Source: JAJUFS01 sp964599565 (GTDB lineage: Bacteria; Pseudomonadota; Gammaproteobacteria; Natronospirales; JAJUFS01). From it: 64,000 nt of DNA. The notes below the pieces were generated by a model. That model was not told the DNA's origin. It saw only the letters and a list, made by a program, of their open reading frames with translations, and searched no databases. Positions within the stretch are counted from its first letter, which is position 1, and every line of letters starts with the position of its first letter. The stretch is from contig CAZRFE010000006.1 of assembly GCA_964599565.1 (NCBI GenBank), positions 1 to 64,000 on the forward strand, in the 5' to 3' direction. Positions 1-8,994 of the stretch are shown here, one piece after another. Both the position numbers and the translations under genes were made by a program.

Positions 1-1
1 T

Positions 2-1252
2 GCTGTCGCCGAACTGGAACTCGGCATGTACGTGGCCGAACTGGACCGGCCATGGATCGACAGCCCGTTCCTTTTCCAGGGTTTCGCCATCGAGAACCAG
101 GAAGACCTGGAAAAGCTCCGCGCGACCTGCGAGTTCGTGTACGTCGACGCGGATCGCAGCCCGGAAACCGACCGCACGATCCGCCGCTCCATGAATGTCC
201 GTCCCGATGCCAACCCGCAGCGCAACCGCTCCGAGTGGCAGCGTATCGCATCCGAGGAACGGCGCGTCACCTTCCAGCGTGAATTCCAGCGCACCTACGT
301 GACCCGCGCGCGCACGCGGCAGTATGTCGATTCACTGCTTACCGATATCCGTCTCGGCAAGGCCGTCGACACGGAACGCGCGAAGGCCGTCGTCGTCGAG
401 CTCGTCGACACCATCACCGAGCACGCCGACACCGCACTGTGGCTGACGCAGCTCAAGGATGCGCATGAATACACCGCGCAGCACTGCATCAACGTGTCGG
501 TGCTGTCGATCGCCTTCGGCGCGCATCTCGGCTATTCGAAGGAACAGCTGCGCCTGATCGGACTCGGCGCGCTGCTGCACGATGTCGGCAAGATGCGCAC
601 GCCTGTCGAGATTCTCGACAAGCCGGGACGCCTCTCGCCGGAAGAGTTCGAGATCATGAAGCGTCACCCGGTCGATGGTTACGAACTGATGAAGGCGACC
701 GGCGAGATTCCCGCGCAGTCGCTGCAGATCATCCGTTTCCACCATGAACGCATTTCCGGACGCGGCTATCCCGACGGCCTGCAGGGCGACCAGATTTCAA
801 CCGCCGTGCTCGTGACCGCCATCTGCGATGTCTATGACGCGATCACATCGGATCGTGTCTACCATCACGGCATCGCCGCCGACCAGGGCCTGCATGCGAT
901 GTACCAGATGGCGCCGAGCGATTTCGGCAAGGAGCTGGTGCAGGAATTCATCAAGTGCATCGGCATCTATCCCGTCGGCAGCCTGGTCGAGCTCGGCACC
1001 GGCGCCGTCGGCGTCGTGATGACGAAGGATCCGCAGAACCGCCTGCGTCCCGTGGTGATGCTCGTGCGCGATGCGGAAGGCAACGACTACCAGCCGCGCC
1101 GCTTCGTCAGTCTTGCCGCGCAGGCGTCAATGGACAGGAACAGCGACTGGAGCGTGCGACGCGTCGTGGATCCGAAACAGTACGGACTCAGCATGCGCCG
1201 CATCGCGGCCGATGAGCTGCTGGAAGGCGGACACCAGGTGATCCATATCTGA
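2..1252 (+). CDS. HD-GYP domain c-di-GMP phosphodiesterase (5' end outside window)
   Basis: The protein probably hydrolyses cyclic di-GMP and so lowers c-di-GMP. The frame is open from base 2, and its first codons read AVAELELGMYVAELDRPW, the typical start of the DUF3391 domain found ahead of HD-GYP domains. The ATG at 26 is therefore internal and the true start lies upstream of the window. Counting from that ATG, DUF3391 covers about 1-130. The HD dyad is at 185-186 (LLHDVGKM), followed by HPVDGYELM, HHE at 239-241 and GYP at 247-249, so all the metal-binding and signature residues of the family are present. No membrane segment is seen, which suggests a cytosolic enzyme. The gene ends 25 bases before a bidirectional terminator. 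It is one of three c-di-GMP turnover genes in the window. Confidence 0.93.
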   Translation, partial: AVAELELGMYVAELDRPWIDSPFLFQGFAIENQEDLEKLRATCEFVYVDADRSPETDRTIRRSMNVRPDANPQRNRSEWQRIASEERRVTFQREFQRTYVTRARTRQYVDSLLTDIRLGKAVDTERAKAVVVELVDTITEHADTALWLTQLKDAHEYTAQHCINVSVLSIAFGAHLGYSKEQLRLIGLGALLHDVGKMRTPVEILDKPGRLSPEEFEIMKRHPVDGYELMKATGEIPAQSLQIIRFHHERISGRGYPDGLQGDQISTAVLVTAICDVYDAITSDRVYHHGIAADQGLHAMYQMAPSDFGKELVQEFIKCIGIYPVGSLVELGTGAVGVVMTKDPQNRLRPVVMLVRDAEGNDYQPRRFVSLAAQASMDRNSDWSVRRVVDPKQYGLSMRRIAADELLEGGHQVIHI

Positions 1253-1277
1253 ACGGCGAATGCGGACAGAAAAAAAG

Positions 1278-1301
1278 AGCCGGGCGTTGCCCGGCTTTTT
1301 T
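1278..1301. terminator. Bidirectional rho-independent terminator
   Basis: An 8-bp perfect stem (AGCCGGGC / GCCCGGCT) with a 3-nt loop is followed by six T residues. It is preceded on the other side by a run of A, so it can stop transcription from both directions. It lies between the HD-GYP gene (plus) and the pepE gene (minus), which converge here. Confidence 0.9.
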
Positions 1302-1316
1302 CATGCCGCTCCGCTG

Positions 1317-2018
1317 CTACAGGAGATGCCCAAGGTCACGTCCTGCCGCCAGCCGTTGCCGCGGCCGCCCCGCGCGGAACAGCCACGCATCATGCGCGCC
1401 GGTCAATCGCAGGCGTGCGTCCGCAAGCAGCAACGCATCGCCCTCGGGAAGTCCGACGACAACCTCGTTGGGATTCACCGCGAGAAATTCCTCGATGCGC
1501 TGCTCGCGAGTTTCGCCGCGCAAGCCTTCCGGCATCGCGTCGGTGTAGTGCGGATTGATCTGGAACGGCACGAGTTCCAGTGCGCGGAAGCCCGGCGGAT
1601 GCACGATCGGCATGTCGTTCGTCGTGCGGATGCTGCGTCCCGCGACGTTCGAGCCCGCGCTCCAGCCGATGTACGGCGCACCCGCCTGCACGCGTTCGCG
1701 CAACGGGCGAACGAGATCGTTTGCATACAGGTCGTTCAAAAGACAGAACGTGTTGCCGCCGCTCACCAGCACCGCTTCGGCCTGTTCGACGGCGCGCACG
1801 GGATCGGCGGCGGAATCGATGTCGTCGATCGCAACGCCGAGGTGCGCAAATCTCTCCGTCACCATCGCAATGCGCGAAGGCCGCGCATCACCGACGATGG
1901 CGTATGGAATGAACAGCGCGCGGCGAACGCCGTCGAGAACCTGCGCAAGTTCGTTCGCATTCGCTTCGAGAAAACCCGTGTCCGCGGAACGCGAACTGCT
2001 CATCAGCAACAGTTTCAT
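1317..2018 (-). CDS. pepE: Peptidase E (alpha-aspartyl dipeptidase, family S51)
   Basis: A cytosolic dipeptidase that cleaves dipeptides with N-terminal aspartate. The product is 233 residues, close to the 229 of the E. coli enzyme. The nucleophile elbow GWSAGSN puts Ser at residue 120, His falls at 157 (INPHY) and Asp at 135, matching the S51 catalytic triad positions. VSGGNTF near 86-91 is also typical. The start at 2018 was chosen because it follows a GGAGAGG ribosome site and overlaps the stop of the DUF2339 gene as ATGA, which implies translational coupling. It is the last gene of the leftward block before the shared terminator. The open frame continues upstream on this strand, but that part is the antisense shadow of the DUF2339 gene. 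Confidence 0.93.
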   Translation of the reverse strand: MKLLLMSSSRSADTGFLEANANELAQVLDGVRRALFIPYAIVGDARPSRIAMVTERFAHLGVAIDDIDSAADPVRAVEQAEAVLVSGGNTFCLLNDLYANDLVRPLRERVQAGAPYIGWSAGSNVAGRSIRTTNDMPIVHPPGFRALELVPFQINPHYTDAMPEGLRGETREQRIEEFLAVNPNEVVVGLPEGDALLLADARLRLTGAHDAWLFRAGRPRQRLAAGRDLGHLL

Positions 2019-4591
2019 CCAGCCTTTACCTCTCCTCGCGCCACACCTGCAGGCACCGGTGCAACATAACCAACGACCAGCAGCAGCAGGCCGACGCCGA
2101 TGAATGATATCACCCGCGTCAGGCTGCCCGTGTTGCCGAGATCCACGCCGAACAGTTTCACGACGACGACCGCCATCAGCATGGCGCCGGCCATCCACAT
2201 CATTCGATGACGCAGTCGCGCACCGAGCACCATCGCCGTGATGCCGAGCGCGCTCCAGGTGATCGACAGCACCGACTGGAATGCGCCGCTGCGCCACAGC
2301 GTGCGCGCCGTGAACGGTACGTCGCCCAGGTGGTGCACGCTGCGCGCAATTTCCTGCGACACGAGGAAAAGCCCGAATGCCGCGAGCGGCAGCCAGCCGT
2401 GTACGGGCCGGAAGATCATCGTTCCATAAGATGAGACGGCAACGGCAATCACCGCGCTCGTCAGCAGCATCATGTTGAGCAAAGGAATGTATGGCAGCGG
2501 CGCGAAATTTCCCGGGTTGTGCACGTTCCACAGGAACACGCAGGCAATCATCGCGAAGAGCACCGGCGTCAGCGCTGTCTCGCGACGGTACTCCGCCGCG
2601 TAATGCCGGAGCGCGAAACGATCGCTGAAGAACACAAGACCGAGCAGCACGAAGAGTATCGCGCTCAGGTTCCAGTCGGTGCCCGGCGCCCATGTGCCGA
2701 TGACATGATCGGTTTCCGCCGTCAGCCACAGCGCGGCGAGCCACAGCGCGCCCGGCAGCGTCCATGTACGCCACCCGGCGAGACCATGCACGATCCAGCC
2801 GAGCGCTGCGAATGCAACCGGCCACGCCATCCAGCCGAAGTCCGCAAGAAGATCGGGCGAGCGTTCGACAAGCCATGCAATCCACGCGATGAACATGAAC
2901 GGCAGCAGCGATGTTGCAAGCACGCGCGCATGCGGGGCAAAGCGCTGCGAGATGCGCTCCAGAACGACCGTCATCGTCGCGAACAGCGCGAGACTTGCAG
3001 CTGCTTCCAGGCGGTGCGGTGCATGCGTGAAGAGCTCAACCTGGGCGAGCAGCAGCCAGCCGAACCACGCGAACGTCGCCGTGATCCAGCGCAGCGGAAG
3101 ATCCGCCGGTGCCGCATCGGGATGCACGGTGTAGATCCACGCGCAGAAACTCGCAGCGGAACAGAGCATCGCGCCGCCGATGAAACGCTCGCTCAGCAAC
3201 AGCGGCGTGCTGCCAAGCTCGGGAAGTCCGGCAAGGTAGGCGAGCACGGCGACCAGCATCAGGCCGATGCCTGCCCAATGCGTCAGCCACCGGTGCTGCT
3301 TGATGCCGATCGCGATCATCGCCGCCGCTTCAAGCGCCCATGTGTTCGAAACCCATGGCGCGTCCAGCCAGAGCGGAATGGCCAGCGTGCCGAAGATGAC
3401 GGCGAGCGCAACGTACACCTCGGCCAGCAGCGTCATCGCTTCGCCGAAACGTTTCACGAGCAGCCATGAAATGCCCGCATAGAACACCGCAAGCACCGAT
3501 GCCGTCCACGCAAGCGGCAGGCTTTCGCCATCGACGAGCGCAGCCTGCAGGGGAAAGACAGCCAATGGCAGGCCGAACACGAGTGCGCTGTCGACATGGC
3601 CGCGCAGACGGAACGGCTGGCGCAGGGCGGACAGCACCGCAATGGCGGTGTACAGCAGGAAATGCAGAACGAGGAAAGGTTCGACGCTCGCGAAATTCTG
3701 CGCGCGGTAATACTGCGCGCCCCACGCAAGACCGATACCGAACGTGAAGAAGAAGCCCAGCAGGTTCAACATGCGCCAGTGACGGAACCACGCAACGCCC
3801 GCGACACCGATGTTGAGTACGAGGTAATAGGAAAACAGCGCGACGTGCGAACCCGTGCCGGTGGAAGCAAGCAGGGGCGCGAGGAATCCGCCGACGGTGC
3901 CGAGCACCGCGAGCGAGCGCGCATCCTGCCGCAGCGCGAGCCAGCCTGCGAACGCAGCAACGAGCACGAGACACGGGAACGCGACCGCTGCCGGCAGCAA
4001 CTGGAACAGCCGCAGTGCGGCGTAAACCGCAAGATAGAGAACGCCGATGCCGCCGCCCTGCACGCTCAGTGCATACACGCGATGCGACGTTCGCAACCGC
4101 CAGCCGACGAACAGCAGCGCACCGCCGAACGCAGCAACACCGGCAAGACGCAGCTCGACAGGCAACAGCATCCAGCCCTGCTCGACGGCATACTTCAGCA
4201 GGAATGCAACGCCGAAGAACGACACGAGCACGCCCGCCTTCGCGGGAACGTTCCCGCTCACGAGCCAGCGCAGGATCGCGTTCTGCCGCCAGTCATATGA
4301 AACGACCGGCGTCGCTGCGGGCAGCACCGGTGCGGATGCGACCGCGGTGTGAGCGGGCGGCGGCGCTTGCGGTGCAGGCGCGGGAACGGGTGGCGCAGCG
4401 CGCGGCGTTTCCGCGGCCGGCCGCTTCGTATCACCCAGCGCCTTGCCTTCCAGATTGCGCAGCCGTTCCTCCAGCCGCAACACGCGCCACAACGCCCAGC
4501 CGAGCGCGGCGCCCAGCATGAACTGCAGTACAGGTACGCTTCCTGCGGCAACGAATGCCAGTCCACCGATGATTGCCAGTATCCATTCCAT
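2015..4591 (-). CDS. DUF2339 family multi-pass membrane protein
   Basis: A very hydrophobic protein of 858 residues with more than twenty predicted membrane segments. It starts with a single membrane helix (MEWILAIIGGLAFVAAG), then a short charged helix (RLEERLRNLEGK) and a proline/alanine-rich linker at about 55-95. After that comes the repeated membrane region that begins KAGVLVSFFGVAFLLKYAVEQGW, a hallmark stretch of DUF2339. The function of the family is not established, though a role in the cell envelope is often supposed. The start at 4591 follows a GGAG site, and the frame open further upstream overlaps the MAPEG gene. The gene sits 14 bases after the MAPEG gene and overlaps pepE by 4 bases, so the three look co-transcribed. 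Confidence 0.88.
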   Translation of the reverse strand: MEWILAIIGGLAFVAAGSVPVLQFMLGAALGWALWRVLRLEERLRNLEGKALGDTKRPAAETPRAAPPVPAPAPQAPPPAHTAVASAPVLPAATPVVSYDWRQNAILRWLVSGNVPAKAGVLVSFFGVAFLLKYAVEQGWMLLPVELRLAGVAAFGGALLFVGWRLRTSHRVYALSVQGGGIGVLYLAVYAALRLFQLLPAAVAFPCLVLVAAFAGWLALRQDARSLAVLGTVGGFLAPLLASTGTGSHVALFSYYLVLNIGVAGVAWFRHWRMLNLLGFFFTFGIGLAWGAQYYRAQNFASVEPFLVLHFLLYTAIAVLSALRQPFRLRGHVDSALVFGLPLAVFPLQAALVDGESLPLAWTASVLAVFYAGISWLLVKRFGEAMTLLAEVYVALAVIFGTLAIPLWLDAPWVSNTWALEAAAMIAIGIKQHRWLTHWAGIGLMLVAVLAYLAGLPELGSTPLLLSERFIGGAMLCSAASFCAWIYTVHPDAAPADLPLRWITATFAWFGWLLLAQVELFTHAPHRLEAAASLALFATMTVVLERISQRFAPHARVLATSLLPFMFIAWIAWLVERSPDLLADFGWMAWPVAFAALGWIVHGLAGWRTWTLPGALWLAALWLTAETDHVIGTWAPGTDWNLSAILFVLLGLVFFSDRFALRHYAAEYRRETALTPVLFAMIACVFLWNVHNPGNFAPLPYIPLLNMMLLTSAVIAVAVSSYGTMIFRPVHGWLPLAAFGLFLVSQEIARSVHHLGDVPFTARTLWRSGAFQSVLSITWSALGITAMVLGARLRHRMMWMAGAMLMAVVVVKLFGVDLGNTGSLTRVISFIGVGLLLLVVGYVAPVPAGVARGEVKAG

Positions 4592-4605
4592 GGCGGTACT
4601 CCGCG

Positions 4606-5028
4606 TCAGAAGATGTCGAATGCGAAACGCAGCACCATTGCGAACAGCAGCACACCGCCGGCCATGTAGATGATGAAGCGATGCATCACCTTGTTGTACG
4701 TGAGATGGATTGCACTGTGCACGATGCGAAGCACGACGAATCCCCAGGCAAGTGCGAGGTAGACGGTGTCCGCGCGACCGGTCACGTACAGCGCGATGCA
4801 CAGCGCATGGAACAGCACGGGCAGTTCGAAGAGATTCGCGAAGTTGTCGCTCGCGCGCCGTTCCGCGCCGCCAAGATCAACCGCTGCCTTGTCCGCACGC
4901 GTCGCGAGCTTCTGCGGATGCACGCGCTGCCTTCGTATCGCCGGAATGCGCGTGAAATAAAGGCGCAGCCACACGACGAACGTGAGCGTCATCAGGATGG
5001 CGAACGGCTGCAGGATGGCAGCGCTCAT
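4606..5028 (-). CDS. MAPEG family membrane protein
   Basis: A 140-residue protein with about four membrane helices. It resembles the bacterial branch of MAPEG (membrane-associated proteins in eicosanoid and glutathione metabolism). The segment ERRASDNFANLFELPVLFHALC at about 55-77 matches the conserved E-R-x-x-x-N-x-x-E-x-x-x family region. Its own enzyme activity cannot be read from sequence, and many bacterial members are uncharacterised. The start codon overlaps the stop of the upstream symporter gene as ATGA, and the DUF2339 gene follows 14 bases later. This suggests one transcript running from the symporter to pepE. Confidence 0.85.
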   Translation of the reverse strand: MSAAILQPFAILMTLTFVVWLRLYFTRIPAIRRQRVHPQKLATRADKAAVDLGGAERRASDNFANLFELPVLFHALCIALYVTGRADTVYLALAWGFVVLRIVHSAIHLTYNKVMHRFIIYMAGGVLLFAMVLRFAFDIF

Positions 5029-6482
5029 GATTGCGCATCTTCCCGGCGTGTCAGCTGCGTCGCGACGACGATGGCAATCGTCGAGAGCACGAAGCCCGGC
5101 ACGAGTTCATAGAGATCGAACAGCGGCGCATGACCGCGCAGCATCGGCCACGCAACGACCGTGCAGCCGCCGACGATCACGCCGGCGAGCGCGCCTGCGC
5201 GATTCGCGCGCGGCCAGTAGAGCGAAAGAATGATGATGGGGCCGAATGCCGCACCGAATCCCGCCCACGCCCATGCAACGAGTTCCAGCACCTTGCTGTC
5301 GGGACTGCGCGCGAGCACGAGCGCGAGCACGGCAATCGCAAGCACCGCGAAGCGTCCCGTCCACAGGAGTTCGCGCTGCGATGCGTTCTTCCTGAACACG
5401 CCCTTGTAGAAATCTTCCGCGAACGCGCTCGATGCGACGAGCAGTTGCGCGGACGCGGTGCTCATCACCGCGGCGAGAATCGCGGACAGGCAGATGCCGG
5501 CGATGACGGGCGGAAAGAACTCGACGGACATGTAGATGAACACTTTCTCCGAATCCGCACCCGCGAGCTGCCGGTCCAGCACGCCCACGCCGGTGATGCC
5601 GACGATCAGCGCCGCTACGAGCACGACGGTCTGCCATGTCATCGCGATGCGTCGCGCCGCCGCGACGCCGCTCGCATCGCGAATCGCCATGAAGCGCGCG
5701 AGAATGTGCGGCTGTCCGGGGTAGCCCAGTCCCCAGCCGATGAGCGACGCGATGCCGATCCAGCCGAGCGTTTCGCCGGTCGCGGACGTGAACGGGTTCA
5801 GCATTTCCGGGTTGAGCGCGTTCAGCGTGCTCTCGATGCCGTTGCTGCCACCGATGAGATACCAGCCCGTTGCGGCAACGATGAGAAGCGCGAAGAACAT
5901 CAGCGTGCCCTGCATGACATCCGCCCAGGAGATCGCGAGGAAACCGCCGAAGAACGTGTAGATGACGATCGAGGCGCCGCCGACCATCACCGCCCAGAAG
6001 TACGGCATGCCGAACAGCGTTTCGAAAAGCTTTCCCGCCGCGACGAACCCGGAGCTCGTGTACAGCGTGAAGAAGAACAGCACGAACGCACCGGCGATGA
6101 GGCGAAGCGCGCGCGAACTGTCGTTGAAGCGGCGCTCGAAGTAATCCGGCAGCGTCAGCGCATCGCCGAGGCGTTCCGTTGCCTCGCGCAGTCGTTGCGC
6201 GACAAGTTTCCAGTTGAGATAGGTGCCAAGCAGCAGGCCGAGAACCATCCACCACGCTTCGAGCCCCGCGAGGTACGCAAGCCCGGGCAATCCCATCAGC
6301 AGCCAGCCGCTCATGTCGGACGCCTGCGCGGCGAGCGCCGTCACCCAGCTGTTGAGCGAGCGCCCACCGAGGATGAAATCGGACAGGCTGCGTGTTCGCC
6401 GGTAAGCGACGACTGCAAGCAGCAGGATGACGGCGAGGTAGACACAGAACGTGCCGATGATGGTGGTCGCATTGTCGATCAT
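5025..6482 (-). CDS. putP: Sodium/proline symporter, PutP type (SSS family)
   Basis: A 485-residue inner-membrane protein of the sodium:solute symporter family, probably importing proline with sodium. About 13 membrane segments are visible. The PutP-like N-terminal region DFILGGRSLNSWVTALAAQASDMSGW carries the family residues used for sodium and substrate binding, and GYPGQPHILARFMA is the strongly conserved SSS/PutP motif near 260. Length and motifs are normal. It is the first gene of a tight group with the MAPEG, DUF2339 and pepE genes. A dipeptidase downstream of an amino-acid importer would fit peptide or proline use, but that is inference. Confidence 0.9.
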   Translation of the reverse strand: MIDNATTIIGTFCVYLAVILLLAVVAYRRTRSLSDFILGGRSLNSWVTALAAQASDMSGWLLMGLPGLAYLAGLEAWWMVLGLLLGTYLNWKLVAQRLREATERLGDALTLPDYFERRFNDSSRALRLIAGAFVLFFFTLYTSSGFVAAGKLFETLFGMPYFWAVMVGGASIVIYTFFGGFLAISWADVMQGTLMFFALLIVAATGWYLIGGSNGIESTLNALNPEMLNPFTSATGETLGWIGIASLIGWGLGYPGQPHILARFMAIRDASGVAAARRIAMTWQTVVLVAALIVGITGVGVLDRQLAGADSEKVFIYMSVEFFPPVIAGICLSAILAAVMSTASAQLLVASSAFAEDFYKGVFRKNASQRELLWTGRFAVLAIAVLALVLARSPDSKVLELVAWAWAGFGAAFGPIIILSLYWPRANRAGALAGVIVGGCTVVAWPMLRGHAPLFDLYELVPGFVLSTIAIVVATQLTRREDAQS

Positions 6483-6505
6483 GCGCAGGCCCCGTTTTCG
6501 ATTGA

Positions 6506-6763
6506 TTATGTGTTTGTAACGGAAATGCGTCGCAGACTACGCCACAGCGGATGCACTGATGCAAGCGCGGCGCATGGAAGATTAAGGATACGGGAGGTTG
6601 GCTTGGCGTGAAGGTCGGACCCGCGGCGGGTATCCCGCCGCAGGTCTTCCCGTGCCTGCCTGCGTGCTGCCTTGTGGCTCTTGCGATGGACGCCGCCCTT
6701 GCGAAGCAGGGGGTTGGCGGCCGCCGCGAGGTTGCGCAGGGCAGGCTTGTCGCGCTTTCGCAT
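6506..6763 (-). CDS. Small basic protein of unknown function
   Basis: Up to 85 residues if read to the first stop. The start is secure: an AAGGAGG ribosome site lies 5 bases before the ATG. The N-terminal half is rich in Arg, Lys and Ala (ANPLLRKGGVHRKSHKAARR) and looks like a small conserved nucleic-acid-type basic protein. I do not recognise a named family. The C-terminal third, after about residue 50, does not look like a conserved protein and overlaps the region that should hold the putP promoter. A perfect 8-bp GC hairpin (6623-6641) lies inside the frame at codons 41-47. Whether the protein normally ends near that hairpin is an open question, discussed in the findings. Confidence 0.6.
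   Translation of the reverse strand: MRKRDKPALRNLAAAANPLLRKGGVHRKSHKAARRQAREDLRRDTRRGSDLHAKPTSRILNLPCAALASVHPLWRSLRRISVTNT
6623..6641 (-). other. Perfect GC hairpin inside a reading frame
   Basis: GCGGCGGG / CCCGCCGC, an 8-bp stem with a 3-nt loop, sits within the coding frame of the small basic protein. No T-run follows on the minus strand, so it is not a standard terminator. It could be an RNase III or processing site, or a by-product of Arg-rich codons. Confidence 0.5.
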
Positions 6764-6837
6764 GACAGCCTCCTTCGCAAATGAAAACGGCGCGGCATTC
6801 TATGCCCGCGCCGTGGTGATTGAAAGCGAAGAAGCCG

Positions 6838-7485
6838 TTACTGCAGCAGGCGCTCCAGGCGGTCGAGATCGTTGATCACGCGAAACGTGCCGCCGCCCGC
6901 CTCGACGCGCTGCTTCCACGATTCGATGCGATCGAGGTATTCGCGCGGATCGACATTGTCGCTGCGCAGCTTCGTGACATTCACCGCCACCACCTCGAAG
7001 CCATCCAGCGTGAACGGAATGTCGCGCACATAGCCTTCCGCGAGGTCTTCCTTGAGGTCGGAGAAGATCAGCACGGTCTTGCGTCCGCTCTCGCGTTCGT
7101 TGAGATATTCCGTCGCCTGCAGGATGCCGCCGGTGATGTCGGTGTATGCCGCAGATCTCGCGGACTTCACGAACGCGTCGATCTGTTCCTGGAAGCCGCG
7201 CTTCTGCTGGTTTGCGGCACTCGGCCGGTCATCGAACGCGACTTTCGCGACGATGTCCTTCTCGCTGAAGCTCGCGGTGTCGATGCGCGCAACCGCGAAC
7301 GCATCGCCCGGTTCCAGGCGCGTCAGCACGTAGCTGATGATCTGCTGCGCCTTGGTGAGTTCCTCGGTGTACGTGCCCGAGGTATCAAGCAGCATGTACA
7401 CGCCGCGACTGTGAGAGGTGCTGCCCTGCGAGCACGCGGCAAGCATGACGCAGGCTGCAATCAGGAGTTTGCGCATCATGTTCAT
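6838..7485 (-). CDS. von Willebrand factor A domain lipoprotein
   Basis: A 215-residue exported protein. A short signal peptide ends in the lipobox LAAC, so it is expected to be lipid-anchored. The rest is a vWA fold: LLDTSGT is a variant MIDAS motif (Thr in place of the last Ser), DITGG supplies the MIDAS Thr, and LIFSDLKED supplies the last Asp. vWA domains usually bind metal and protein partners. The ATG at 7485 overlaps the stop of the upstream membrane-protein gene (ATGA). The second ATG at 7479 has better spacing from a GGAGG site and would remove only two residues. The two genes are probably one functional unit: a membrane protein and a lipoprotein partner. Confidence 0.8.
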   Translation of the reverse strand: MNMMRKLLIAACVMLAACSQGSTSHSRGVYMLLDTSGTYTEELTKAQQIISYVLTRLEPGDAFAVARIDTASFSEKDIVAKVAFDDRPSAANQQKRGFQEQIDAFVKSARSAAYTDITGGILQATEYLNERESGRKTVLIFSDLKEDLAEGYVRDIPFTLDGFEVVAVNVTKLRSDNVDPREYLDRIESWKQRVEAGGGTFRVINDLDRLERLLQ

Positions 7486-8906
7486 GCCCTCCCTGTCTTG
7501 AGGTTGCGGGCCGGCGCGCCGCGGAACGCGAGCACGCGCTCCTCGATCCACAGCGGCAGGAAGATGAGCATGTCGTATCCCGCCGCAAGGAAGCGCGATG
7601 CGCCGCGCATGAAGCGCGCGAACACGCGGAACACCGTCGCGAGCGTGCGCAGCAGCGCGATCGCAACGATGCCGAGCACGGTGCGCAGCGAATGGATGAA
7701 CGTCTCGAGCGGAATCGCGACGAAGGTGAGCGCGAAGGGCAGGATGAAACCCATGCCCATCTGCGCGGCGGTCGTGATCCACAGGAAGCGCGGCTCGATG
7801 ACCGCGGCGGCTTCGCCGCGCAGCATCGCGCTTGTCGCAAGTTCATCCTGCACGAGAATCTCGCGCATGAACGCAAGGCCCGCCTCGACGGCAGCCAGCA
7901 AGGTAAGAATGGTGAGCGCGATCCACAGCATGCGCACGCGCAGTCGATCGTCGAGCGAGCTGATCACCGGGAACAGCCGCGTGATGCGCAGCGACTCCAT
8001 CAGGAACAGGCCCATGGAAATCTCGACCAGGATGATCACCAGTGCGGCGATGTCCGCGATCTTGAGTCCGCCGATCATGTTCGTGCCACCGACCATCTCC
8101 GACATCGGCCGCGCGATGAGGTTGAAGTTGATGATGGCGCCGCCCACAGCGATGCCGAGCACGAACATCGAGATGAAGAACTGGCTGAGCGATGACGACG
8201 ACAGCGTGCGCAGTGCACGATCGCTGCCCTTGCTGATTTCCTCGTAGTCATCCATGTGGCGGTCGATGGCAACGGCGCGGTCCAGCAGCCGCTGCAGTTT
8301 CTTGTCGACGCTCGCGAGACTTTCCAGCAGCGCGCGCCAGTGCGGCATCGCGCGCTTGAGAAGGTTGTGGCGCTGGCGCGAATCCTGGCGGTACTCGGTG
8401 ATCGCGCGTGCTTCGATCTTCTTCAGCGAGCCGTGGATGTCGTCGAGCACGCGCGCAACCATCGCATCCGCTTTCGGGATTTCGGCGACGGCCTGCACGG
8501 CCTGCACCCAGCCGGGCGGCGATGGCGGTACGTCGCGCGAGCGTTCGTAATCCTCCTCGATGGCCGTGATCGATTCGCTCAGCCGGCGATGAAACGCCGG
8601 GTAATCGGAAAGTTCCTTGCGCACGGAACTCTGCACGCGCTGGAACTCGCGTTCGATCGCGCGCTCGGTCGCTTCGCGGCCCTGCGCGAGCAGCACTTCG
8701 CGGTTGCGTTGCGCGAGATGTTCGCCGCCGCGCGCGAGCGTGACGGCCGCGAGCCGGAACGACCGGTACAGCGCATCGCCGGCGGCGAGCAGCGCGGCGC
8801 GCGCCGGCGTGCGTGCGAGGTAGAGAAACAGCGCCGCCAGCAGGAACAGCAGCAGCGCGGAAAGGCCGGGATACGGCGTGATGTTCAACAACTCCGAACC
8901 GCTCAT
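7482..8906 (-). CDS. Large membrane protein with coiled-coil region, unknown function
   Basis: A 474-residue protein that I do not recognise as a named family. An N-terminal membrane helix (about 15-32) is followed by a long charged helical region (about 50-235) with coiled-coil character, for example QREATERAIEREFQR-type heptads. Four or five membrane helices follow between about 245 and 420, with another hydrophobic stretch near the C terminus. The start at 8906 has a good GGGGAG site. It overlaps the vWA lipoprotein gene by 4 bases, so the two are co-translated. An AT-only palindrome-like box, CCTTATATATGG, lies just upstream of the ribosome site. A membrane stress or envelope complex is plausible but unproven. 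Confidence 0.75.
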   Translation of the reverse strand: MSGSELLNITPYPGLSALLLFLLAALFLYLARTPARAALLAAGDALYRSFRLAAVTLARGGEHLAQRNREVLLAQGREATERAIEREFQRVQSSVRKELSDYPAFHRRLSESITAIEEDYERSRDVPPSPPGWVQAVQAVAEIPKADAMVARVLDDIHGSLKKIEARAITEYRQDSRQRHNLLKRAMPHWRALLESLASVDKKLQRLLDRAVAIDRHMDDYEEISKGSDRALRTLSSSSLSQFFISMFVLGIAVGGAIINFNLIARPMSEMVGGTNMIGGLKIADIAALVIILVEISMGLFLMESLRITRLFPVISSLDDRLRVRMLWIALTILTLLAAVEAGLAFMREILVQDELATSAMLRGEAAAVIEPRFLWITTAAQMGMGFILPFALTFVAIPLETFIHSLRTVLGIVAIALLRTLATVFRVFARFMRGASRFLAAGYDMLIFLPLWIEERVLAFRGAPARNLKTGRA

Positions 8907-8994
8907 TGCAACTCCCCTTATATATGGTTTTTCCCGAAGCTAGGCCGAATGCGCGGCACATGACCGTGGCCGGGATCACATAATGCAGGGGTAG

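Noticed and set aside
2019..2885. An N-terminal extension of pepE giving a 522-residue protein
   Set aside because: The extra part is antisense-like, Arg-rich sequence within the DUF2339 gene. The pepE start at 2018 has a ribosome site and a normal family length.
5031..6611. A 526-codon open frame on the plus strand across the putP gene
   Set aside because: It is rich in Arg, Glu and His with no recognisable domain, and lies antisense to a clear symporter gene. High GC content leaves long spurious frames.
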